Program-made: the position numbers and the translations under genes
Shown: positions 41,879-50,500 of the stretch, one piece after another
How the letters are laid out: each line of letters opens with the position of its first letter
Numbering within the stretch: position 1 is the stretch's first letter
The notes under the pieces: model-generated
What the model was told of the DNA's origin: nothing
The model's database searches: none
What the model saw: only the letters and a program-made list of their open reading frames with translations
Assembly (NCBI GenBank): GCA_039028635.1
Contig: JBCCHV010000028.1
Coordinates: 1 to 64,000, forward strand
DNA: 64,000 nucleotides
Reading direction: 5' to 3'
Origin: Acidobacteriota bacterium
GTDB lineage: Bacteria; Acidobacteriota; Thermoanaerobaculia; Multivoradales; JBCCEF01

Positions 41879-43248
41879 CAGCCTTCCTTCTCGATCGTCG
41901 TCAGGACATCCCGCAGAAACGGCCCGTACTCATACTTTCCCGGGCAAACGAAGGAGCACAGGGCGAGATCCTCTTCGTCGAGCTCCAAAACGCCGAGCTG
42001 TTCGAGCTGCTCGACATCGCGCATGGCGAGGGCGCGCAGCAAGAAGGACGGCGGGATGTCGATAGGAAAGACCTTCTCGTACATGCCGATCGGCACGATC
42101 GCGCGGTGCGATCCGTTGGCATTCGAGTTGAACGCGAACTTCTTGCGTGGCAGCAGCTTGGAGAGAAAGACGTTGGTGATGGAGAACTTGTTCAAGCCCG
42201 GTCCCATCCAGCCGAGAAACTCGCGCTCGCGGCCCTCACGAATCACCGACAGGTGATGGTGGAAGCGGCCGAGATAGCCGTGCACCTCGCCTTGCGCCTT
42301 GCGGCCGGCGAGCACCGAACCGGAGATCAAGCGCTGCTCTCCGTCGTGGACTTCCCCGGCGGCGAGCTCGTCGGTGGCCGCACCGACGCGGGTGCGCAAA
42401 AGCCGCGGACGGATAACGCCGGGACCGGCCAGGGCCACCACTCGGCTCATCGAGAGCTGACCACTCTGGAAGAGCTCGCCGATGGCGATCACCTCCTGGT
42501 AGTTGGTGTGCCAGACGGTCTTCTTGCGGAACACCGGATCGAGCCAGTGGATGTGCACTCCAACCGTCCCTGCGGGATGGGGGCCGACGAACTCTTCGAC
42601 CTCGAAGAGGCCGGCGCTCGGTACCGCAACGTCGGTACCGGGGGCCTTGCAGACGTAGACCTTGCCGCTGGTCAGCTTGGCGAGCGCCGTCAAGCCAACC
42701 TCGAAAGCCTTCTCCTGGCCGGCCAGCACCACCGCCGCATCCGGCGCCAGGGGGCTGGTGTCCATGGCGGTCACGAAGATCGAATGCGGTTCCGAGTCGA
42801 CCGCCGGAGCCTTGCCGAAGGGCCGCGTGCGCAGCGACGGCCACATTCCCGACTCCACCAGCAGGTCGCGCACTTGGTCGCGCTGCAGCGCCTCGGCGGG
42901 TTTGCCGGAGTAGCTCTTGAAGCGGACCGACTGGGCGCGACCACCGTGTTCGATGGCGGCGAGCTCGATGACCACCGATTGCAGGGCGCGGCGCGCCCCT
43001 CGGTTGACGGCGACGACCTTGCCGGAAGCCGGCGCCGTGTAGCGCACGCCGGGGTTTTTCTTATCGTCGAAGAGGAGCTGGCCGCGCGTCACGGCATCCC
43101 CGGCGGCGACGTGCATCGTGGGCTTCATGCCGACATAGTCGTCCGCCATTAGCGCGACCCGGGACGGCGATTTGGCGTCCTCGATGGTCTGCTCCGGCGC
43201 CCCTTCGATCGGCAGGTTCAGCCCCTTACGGATCTTGTGCAGTGCCAT
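41878..43248 (-). CDS. nqrA: Na+-NQR subunit A
   Basis: A 456-residue peripheral subunit, first gene of the nqr operon. It begins [11 protein letters not shown], as is usual, and contains the RnfC-like domain ([13 protein letters not shown]). It helps place the quinone site with NqrB. No strong ribosome binding site is evident; the promoter should lie in 43249-43450. Confidence 0.95.
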   Translation of the reverse strand: MALHKIRKGLNLPIEGAPEQTIEDAKSPSRVALMADDYVGMKPTMHVAAGDAVTRGQLLFDDKKNPGVRYTAPASGKVVAVNRGARRALQSVVIELAAIEHGGRAQSVRFKSYSGKPAEALQRDQVRDLLVESGMWPSLRTRPFGKAPAVDSEPHSIFVTAMDTSPLAPDAAVVLAGQEKAFEVGLTALAKLTSGKVYVCKAPGTDVAVPSAGLFEVEEFVGPHPAGTVGVHIHWLDPVFRKKTVWHTNYQEVIAIGELFQSGQLSMSRVVALAGPGVIRPRLLRTRVGAATDELAAGEVHDGEQRLISGSVLAGRKAQGEVHGYLGRFHHHLSVIREGREREFLGWMGPGLNKFSITNVFLSKLLPRKKFAFNSNANGSHRAIVPIGMYEKVFPIDIPPSFLLRALAMRDVEQLEQLGVLELDEEDLALCSFVCPGKYEYGPFLRDVLTTIEKEG

Positions 43249-43686
43249 GGGCTTCGTTCCAAAGCTGGTCGCTCCTCAGACGAGGCGCGACTGTTGTCGT
43301 CAAATCCCCGCGGGCATGGTGCTCCGAAGGGCAAACTCAGCATTCGCGAATGGTGGCCCTGCTGAAGTAGTCAGGTCCACGACCGCGAAAATACAAACCT
43401 ACAGAGGATCCAGCCTCCAGACGCAGAACTGGCCCGATCCCGGGGGATAAATCCTGGAACCTGGCTTCTGTTGCATGGGGCTTTCAGCTCCGACTCAGGA
43501 CTCTGGTCGGTCTTGTCGCTGCGAGGTAGGCCGAGGCGATCGAACACCGTCTCTCCCCGACGTACCGCGCTCGGTGGCGAGTATATACCCCGGAAGGCCC
43601 TCACCGCGCCATTTTCGACCCGGGAAGCTCCAACAGAGCTTGCCGAAAGACGCAACTGTCCGGCCTAAGTCCGCGTATCTAAAGGT
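43249..43686. other. Intergenic stretch upstream of nqrA
   Basis: About 440 bases between the divergent nqrA and the 43687 gene. Several short open frames are present but none shows a family motif or a good start. The nqr promoter is expected here on the minus strand. No riboswitch-like or repeat structure is recognised. Confidence 0.45.
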
Positions 43687-43992
43687 GTGAGCGAAATCTT
43701 GGCACCGATGACCATCGCCCTGTTGTTCGCCGAAGGCGTCTCCCTCTGGCTGACCCGGCGCTTGCTGCGCCGAGTTCGGCGCACCGCCGCCGGCCCTCCG
43801 GCACCGCTGCAGCGAGCCCACGCCCTCGGCCGGTACGTCGCCGCCCATCGCTTCGTCACCCGCGGCGATCACCGTCGCCTCGGCGATCGCGCCGTCGAGC
43901 GTGCCGGTGAAAGGGTCCTGAACTGGAACCTCTTCGCCCTTCCGGCAATCACCGCCGCCGCCGCCATCGCCTGGGTGTCCCTCGGACTGTAG
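43687..43992 (+). CDS. Small membrane protein of unknown function
   Basis: A 101-residue protein with a hydrophobic segment at each end (about residues 5-22 and 82-99) around a basic, Arg-rich middle (R-R-L-L-R-R-V-R-R, later R-L-G-D-R-A-V-E-R). It uses a GTG start. No recognised family. It could be a membrane-bound nucleic-acid or lipid-head binder but nothing proves it. Confidence 0.45.
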   Translation: MSEILAPMTIALLFAEGVSLWLTRRLLRRVRRTAAGPPAPLQRAHALGRYVAAHRFVTRGDHRRLGDRAVERAGERVLNWNLFALPAITAAAAIAWVSLGL

Positions 43993-44216
43993 CTTTTCAG
44001 GGGGGTAAAGGCGCGCCCCTCAGGCCTGCGCGGCCCGGCGACGCACAGGTCGTGCGCCTCGCGACCGGCCAGACTCTCCGTTTCCGGGGCGACCCAATCC
44101 TGGGCGACCCCATCCAGGACGGCCCTAGTTTCTCAGCAGCCTGCCGGCTCAAGCTCGCCCGTGATAGGGCGTACCTTCTTGCTTCACACCCACTGAAAAG
44201 CGTACCGTTGGGCGCC

Positions 44217-44537
44217 ATGAGCCGCTTCGATTTCGATTCGGATCCGGATGCCGGACTGGCCGCCGAAGAGAAAGCCGAGCGCCGCCGCCCGCGGCGCTTC
44301 AAGGTGGTGCTCCACAACGATGACTACACCACCATGGACTTCGTCGTCGAAGTTCTGGTGCGGCATTTTCACAAGAGCCCGGCAGAGGCCACACACGTCA
44401 TGTTGCAAGTGCATCACAAGGGCATCGGTGTCGCCGGCATCTACCCCAAGGACGTGGCGGAAACCAAGGTCGCCGAGGTCACCGCCGAGGCCGAAGCACG
44501 CGGCATGCCTCTGCTGATGACCGTTGAGGAGGCCTAG
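44217..44537 (+). CDS. clpS: ClpS, N-end-rule adaptor for ClpA
   Basis: A 106-residue adaptor: K-V-V-L-H-N-D-D-Y-T-T-M-D-F-V-V is the conserved N-degron pocket, followed by M-L-Q-V-H-H-K-G and G-I-Y-P-K-D-V-A-E-T-K. It delivers substrates with bulky N-terminal residues to ClpAP. It lies 21 bases upstream of clpA, the common order. Confidence 0.94.
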   Translation: MSRFDFDSDPDAGLAAEEKAERRRPRRFKVVLHNDDYTTMDFVVEVLVRHFHKSPAEATHVMLQVHHKGIGVAGIYPKDVAETKVAEVTAEAEARGMPLLMTVEEA

Positions 44538-44558
44538 GAGCCTCGAGGACGAGCGATC

Positions 44559-46817
44559 ATGAAACTGGCCCAAGATCTCGAAATCTGTCTCACCGTGGCG
44601 GTCTCCGAAGCCGGCCGCATGGGCCACGAGTACGCCGGCCTCGAGCACCTGCTCCACGCCCTCACCCTCGACGAAGGAACCGCCGAGGTGTTGCGCCACG
44701 CCGGCGCCAACGTGCGGCGCCTGCGCGACCGCCTGCAGACCTTCCTCGACGACGAGCTCGAGCCAACGCCGCAAGATCGGCCGATCGAGCCCCGCCTGTC
44801 CCTCGCCCTCCACCGCACCCTGACCCGCGCCGGCGCCCAGGTCGAGGGTGCCAGCCGAGACGAGATCGAGGGACCGGACTTCCTGGCCGCGGTGTTCTTC
44901 GAAACCGAGTCCTTCGCCGTTCAGTTGCTCCAGGAGGAGGGCATCAGCCGCCTCGACGTCATCAACTACCTGGCCCACGGGATCTCACGCGCCGAGGACT
45001 CGCCTCGCCCGGCCGCCCAGCCGACCCCCGAAGGCGACTTCGACGAAGACGACGAAGGAGCTTCCGCCGCCGATGCCCTCGCCGCCTTCACCCAGGACCT
45101 CACGGCCCTTGCCGAGGGCGGCGCCATCGATCCCCTGATCGGGCGCCGCCAGGAACTCGACCGCACCCTCCAGGTGCTCCAGCGGCGGCGCAAGAACAAT
45201 CCCCTCTTCGTCGGCGATCCGGGCGTCGGCAAAACCGCCCTGGCCGAGGGCTTCGCCCGCCGCATCGCCCGGGGCGAGGTCCCGGAGCGCTTCGCCGAAG
45301 CGCGGGTTTACCGCCTCGACCTCGGCACCCTGCTCGCCGGCACCCGCTACCGGGGCGACTTCGAGAACCGTATCAAGGCGGTGCTGACGGCCCTCGAAGA
45401 GCAAGACAGTCCGATCCTCTTCATCGACGAGATCCACACCCTGGTCGGAGCCGGCAGCGCCGGCCGCGGCACCCTCGACGCTTCCAACCTCCTCAAGCCC
45501 GCCCTCCAGGGAGGGCGCCTGCGGCTGATCGGCGCCACCACCTGGGAGGAGCTCCGCCAGAGCTTCGAGCGCGACTCGGGCCTCGCCCGCCGCTTCCAGA
45601 AGATCGAGGTCCGGGAACCTTCCGTCGAGGACACGGTCCAGATCCTCCAAGGCTTGCGGGAGCAGTACCAGGGCCACCACGGGGTGCGCTATACCGGCCC
45701 CGCCTTACGCGCCGCCGCCGACCTCGCCGGCCGTTTCCTGCGCGACCGGCGGCTGCCGGACTCGGCCCTCGACCTGCTCGACGAGGCCGGAGCGGCGGTT
45801 GCTCTCAAGGGCGGCAAGCAGGTCGGAGCCGCCGAGATCGAGAAAGTCGTCGCCGGCATGGCGCGGGTTCCTCAGGTCACCGTCAAGGGCGACGATCGCG
45901 AGCGCCTGCGCCACCTCGAGGCCGAGCTCAAGGAGCGGGTCTTCGGCCAGGACGCCGCCCTCGAACGTTTGGTGGACGCCATCAAGGTGGCGCGCGCCGG
46001 CCTGCGCGAGGAGCAGAAGCCGGTCGGCTCGTTCCTCTTGACCGGCCCGACCGGCGTCGGCAAAACGGAGGTCGCCAAACAGCTCGCCGAGCTCCTCGGC
46101 GTCGCCTTCCTGCGCTTCGACATGAGCGAGTACCGCGAGCAGCACACGGTCTCGCGACTGGTGGGAGCGCCCCCGGGCTACGTCGGCTTCGATCGCGGCG
46201 GTCTGCTCACCGAGGCGGTGAGCCAGAGCCCCCACGCCGTCCTGCTCCTCGACGAGATCGAGAAAGCCCATCCGGACGTTTTCAACCTCTTGCTGCAGGT
46301 GATGGATCACGGCACCTTGACGGACACCAACGGCAAGGCCACCGACTTTCGCCACGTCATCCTGCTGATGACCTCGAACGTCGGTGCCCAGGAAATGGCT
46401 CGCCGCAGCCCCGGCTTCGTCGAGGCCGAGGCCGGCACCGTCAAGGCCTCCGACGGCGACCGCGCCGTCGAGCGCCTGTTCAGCCCCGAGTTCCGCAACC
46501 GCCTCGACGCCCGCCTGCGCTTCGCCGCCCTCACCCCCGAGGTCATGGTGCGCATCGTCGACAAGCTGATCGACGAGCTGCGCCAGCCCCTGGCGGCCAA
46601 GAAGGTGCACCTCGAGCTGACGCCCGCAGCCCGCCAGCTCCTCGCCGACAAGGGCCATGATCCGGCCTTTGGCGCTCGCCCCCTGGCGCGAGTGATCGAG
46701 GACGAGATCAAGCGGCCGCTCACCGATGAGCTGCTCTTCGGAGCCCTGGCGAAGGGCGGCAGGGTGCGAGTCGCCGTGGAGAAAGGGAACTTCGTGCTGA
46801 GCTTCGGGGATCCATGA
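44559..46817 (+). CDS. clpA: ClpA, ATP-dependent unfoldase of the ClpAP protease
   Basis: A 752-residue AAA+ protein with an N-domain (1-145), a Walker A GDPGVGKT at 219-226 with F-I-D-E-I-H-T Walker B, and a second ATPase domain with GPTGVGKT at about 496-503 and L-L-L-D-E-I-E-K. I see no ClpB-type middle coiled coil, so it is ClpA/ClpC-like rather than ClpB. It partners ClpS and a ClpP not in this window. Its stop overlaps the start of the ECF sigma gene by four bases (ATGA). Confidence 0.94.
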   Translation: MKLAQDLEICLTVAVSEAGRMGHEYAGLEHLLHALTLDEGTAEVLRHAGANVRRLRDRLQTFLDDELEPTPQDRPIEPRLSLALHRTLTRAGAQVEGASRDEIEGPDFLAAVFFETESFAVQLLQEEGISRLDVINYLAHGISRAEDSPRPAAQPTPEGDFDEDDEGASAADALAAFTQDLTALAEGGAIDPLIGRRQELDRTLQVLQRRRKNNPLFVGDPGVGKTALAEGFARRIARGEVPERFAEARVYRLDLGTLLAGTRYRGDFENRIKAVLTALEEQDSPILFIDEIHTLVGAGSAGRGTLDASNLLKPALQGGRLRLIGATTWEELRQSFERDSGLARRFQKIEVREPSVEDTVQILQGLREQYQGHHGVRYTGPALRAAADLAGRFLRDRRLPDSALDLLDEAGAAVALKGGKQVGAAEIEKVVAGMARVPQVTVKGDDRERLRHLEAELKERVFGQDAALERLVDAIKVARAGLREEQKPVGSFLLTGPTGVGKTEVAKQLAELLGVAFLRFDMSEYREQHTVSRLVGAPPGYVGFDRGGLLTEAVSQSPHAVLLLDEIEKAHPDVFNLLLQVMDHGTLTDTNGKATDFRHVILLMTSNVGAQEMARRSPGFVEAEAGTVKASDGDRAVERLFSPEFRNRLDARLRFAALTPEVMVRIVDKLIDELRQPLAAKKVHLELTPAARQLLADKGHDPAFGARPLARVIEDEIKRPLTDELLFGALAKGGRVRVAVEKGNFVLSFGDP

Positions 46818-47407
46818 CCGCCGATCCCAGCGAGCTCTCGGGCGCGCAGCTCGAGATCACCGGTCTGCTGCTGCGCTGGCGGTCCGGAGACGAGGAAGCC
46901 TTCGAGGCCCTGCTACCGCTGGTCTACGAGAAGCTGCGCGCTCTCGCCCGCACTCAGCTACGCAGCGAGCGTCAGAACCACACCCTGCAAGCCACCGCCC
47001 TGGTGCACGAGGCCTACGTCCGCCTGCTCGGCGACCAGACGCCCGACTGGCAAGGTCGCGCACACTTCTACGCCGTCGCCTCGGTGGTGATGCGGCGGGT
47101 TCTGATCGAGCATGCTCGCGCTCTCAATCGACAGCGCCGCGGTGGCGGAGCGGTCCAGGTCGAGCTCCAGGACGACCTGCTGTTCACGGACCCCGCCGCG
47201 ACCGCCGAGCTGGTGGCCCTCGACGACGCCCTCGGGCGCCTCGAGGAGCACGACCTGCGCAAGGCCCGGGTCGTCCAGCTACGCTTCTTCGGCGGTCTCA
47301 CCCTGGACGAAGTCTCCGAGGTCCTGCGGGTTGCGCCGGTGACGGTGGTGCGCGACTGGCGCATGGCCCGCGCCTGGCTCCTCAAGGAGCTCGGCGCCAC
47401 CGCTTAG
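46814..47407 (+). CDS. HAL-type ECF sigma factor (cassette 1)
   Basis: A 197-residue sigma factor: region 2 has P-L-V-Y-E-K-L-R-A-L-A-R and H-T-L-Q-A-T-A-L-V-H-E-A-Y-V-R-L, then V-V-M-R-R-V-L-I-E-H-A-R-A, and region 4 has Q-L-R-F-F-G-G-L-T-L-D-E-V with V-T-V-V-R-D-W-R-M-A-R-A-W-L. This is the ECF subgroup common in Acidobacteriota and Planctomycetes (HAL/TIGR02999-like). No anti-sigma gene is adjacent. It overlaps clpA and lies upstream of an Ig-repeat protein gene, which it may transcribe. Confidence 0.92.
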   Translation: MTADPSELSGAQLEITGLLLRWRSGDEEAFEALLPLVYEKLRALARTQLRSERQNHTLQATALVHEAYVRLLGDQTPDWQGRAHFYAVASVVMRRVLIEHARALNRQRRGGGAVQVELQDDLLFTDPAATAELVALDDALGRLEEHDLRKARVVQLRFFGGLTLDEVSEVLRVAPVTVVRDWRMARAWLLKELGATA

Positions 47408-47493
47408 GGCCCTTTCGCCCCCCGGGCCGGCCCCCAGGTCAGCCCCTCCCTCCCCCGGCCCAACGGGCCATGACCGAGTTTTCTCGATCCCGG

Positions 47494-47515
47494 CGCAACC
47501 AGGAATAGGTACGCA
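47494..47515 (+). promoter_or_regulatory. Putative shared promoter element, copy 1
   Basis: Twenty-two bases that match 56226-56247 at 16 positions, including CGCA at the left and an identical TAGGTAC (47506-47512). The two copies sit at almost the same distance from their start codons: TAGGTAC begins 59 bases before the ATG here and 53 bases before it there. Possible target of the neighbouring sigma factors; inference only. Confidence 0.35.
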
Positions 47516-47564
47516 TTCATTCGCCGAACGGGGCACCCCGCGAAGGCATCCATCAGGAGGTTTC

Positions 47565-50500
47565 ATGCGCCCGATCTATTCCCGACGCCGTTGTCCATTC
47601 TTCCTTCTGGTTCTGCTCGTCGCTGGCCTGGCTCTTGCTCAAAGCCTGGCTGCCGAGCAGGCTGTCATCGAACCACCGGATGGCACCTTTCAAGCTCCCG
47701 CGGCAGCTTCCTCCGTCGACAGAATCTGGCTTCAGCACTGGGGACAAGGTTCGGGTCAGGGGGCGTACCTCGAACTGAAGCCAGCGCCACGCGATGCGAG
47801 CCCGGATCTCCCCTGGCTCGCCACCACGGTCCTCGCGGACGGAAGCTTCGGAACCGGCACATTCGTCGAGATCGCCGGTACTCGGACGGAGATCTCATCG
47901 GACCTCTGGCTGCCCCAGGGAGAAGAGCTCTACGTCTTCACCGAGACCTACCAGGTCAGCGGACAGCTCATCGGACCGCACTCAGAAAAGCCCAGCACAG
48001 TCACAGGCCGACTCCTCGTCTTGAGGCAAGGGAGTCGGGACTTGCGAGTTCTGTCCGTTGAGAGAACCGAATCTTCCAAGGCCAGCGCCATCGCCGCTGC
48101 AGGAAACTTCCAGGCTCTGACCGGTGCCGTTTCGAACCTCGGCAGTGGCAACCTACCGCCGGTTTTCGAGCAGGGCTGTGACGATGCTCCCATCGACAAC
48201 TGCGGAGCCTCGTTCTGCGGCTGTACCAACGACCTCTACATCGGCGCAGGGATCGATCTTGGTCTTTGCTTGACAAGCATCGCCGTGGGAGTGATCTCCT
48301 GCGCCTGCGCCGCGGTTCCCGGCACCAACTTTGCCTGCCTCGTTGGCTGCGGCGCTTCGATTCCAGGGCTCAGCTTCTGCCTCGACTTCCTCACCACCGA
48401 CCCGGTCGAAGGTATCGGTAACTGTACTCACGCTAGCCTCGAGTGCTACTGCCAGCAGTTCCCGGCGCAGTACGGCCATCTCTGTGAGGAAGTCAGCTTC
48501 CTGCGCAGTGCAGACGTCGGTGCCACCGGGCTCCTTTCTGCAGAATCCGTCGAAATTCAGGCTGAATGTCGGGCCTCGAACGGACTCGTCCGCGATTCGG
48601 GAACCGTCACCCTGAACGACAATGGCACCTTCAAGGAAATCCTGGACGAGTGCGCCGAAGGCGACCAGGTCGTGTTCGAGACGCCTCGAGTGCAAACGCC
48701 GAACATCCCCGACCACCGACGGCGGACCTGCATCCTCGACTCCACCGTTCCGACGAGCAACGTTTTCGGGAGCGAAGATCTGACCTTCCAGTTCGACTGC
48801 ACGTGCAACGACGTGGTGAACCAATGCCCGCGCATGTCGCTTTCGGCACAAATCACGGGGCTCGAGGCGGACGAAAGCCTGTCCTACGTCATCGGGATCG
48901 GTCCGTCCTCCGGCGCCACCGGAGAATTTCTCGCCACCCTCCAGGCTCAAGGGTCCTCCGACGGATCCAGTTTTCGCGCCAACCTGCAGAATGCCGATGG
49001 CTCCGGCGCCGCCAACGGCTATCAGGGTTACCAGGTCAACTTCATTTCCCGAGTGAGTGGTCCGGAACGCTGCCAAGTGACCGACAACAGCCCGATGCCC
49101 GGACCGTCCGGAGGTCGGAGCTTCCTCTTGCTCGACATCGATTGTTCCTGCAACGAGCGAGGGGCCGAGGGCGATGACGGCTGTGGCTCGACTCCCCTCG
49201 TCCTCTACCAAGTCGGCGCCCAGATGGACCTCGACACCTTCGATGGCGTCGAAGGCGAGGGCAGTATTCGGGCCGCAATGGATGTCTACGACCCCTTCCA
49301 CGGCGGGCTCGTCGCCAGCGACACGGTCATCGTGAATGCCGACGCCGAGGTCAGCTACTTCGGCCCCCTGGTCGAGGAAGGAAGCCGGGTCGAGCTTTAC
49401 ATTCAACAGTCAGGCATCGGCATGAACTGCGGCAACTTCGTGCCCAATTCCTTCGAGATCAACAACGACACCGTGGCCTGGGTCGCGTGCACCACCGGAC
49501 CACGCTACGACTGCGAAGTCTTGGGGATCTGCGACGACGATTGTCAAGACGTCTGGACCTTCATCGGTGAAGGAGAGATCGAAGTCATCGACGAGGGCGG
49601 GGAAACCTCCTCCCAGCCGGTCGACATCTATGAGCTCCTCGGCTGTTCGGGCAACTACGAGCTCGGCGGCCAGCGCACTGCCGGCACGGCCGCAGCGGCC
49701 GCGACGCCATCGAATTTGATCGGCTCGAAGGTCTTCGTGCGCAACCGCGAGAACTCCACCTGGTCTGGAGTCATCGAGGTTACGGGAGTCGCCCGCGACG
49801 ACGAGGATGGCGTCAGCCAAATTCGCGCCTTCGTCGACGGACAGCCGGTGGCCCTCACCGACCTCGCCATCAACACCTTCGATCCGCTGACTTGCAGCGA
49901 GTACCAAACCGCAAACTGCAACCCCAACTCGGGATTCCGGGCCAAGCTAGACACACGAGGCTTCAGCGATGGTCCGCACACCCTCAGCATCGTCGCCGAC
50001 CGCGGCCCCGGCACGGTCCCCGGCATGCGAAACGTCACCCTGAACTTCGCCAACGGCAACCAAGCCGAAGAGAACGACTCGGCTCCAGGCGCAGTGCATT
50101 TCCCGACCGAGATGGCCTGTGGCGCCGCCGGCTCCGCGAGCATCAGCGTGCGCAACACCGGCACTGCAACGTGGACGGCGGCGGCGGGCTATCGCCTCGC
50201 AGCGGTCGGGAATTCCGATCCAGTAGCGACGACAACGTCCTTTCCGATTCCGCCCGGTCAGAGCATTGCGCCAGACCAGACGGTGACTTTCAATTTCCCA
50301 TTGCAGGCCCCGACCGCAGAAGGAACCTATCGTTCCGACTGGCGGATGCGAAAAACCGGCGTCGGCGGTTTCGGTCCGTGGATCGCTGTCCGCGATGTCG
50401 TGGTGACCTGCAACACGTCGGTCAATGATTCGAGCTTGCTTTCGGTCAGCTTTCCAAGCGAGCTCGAGTGCGGAACCACCGCAACGGCGACGGTGACCCT

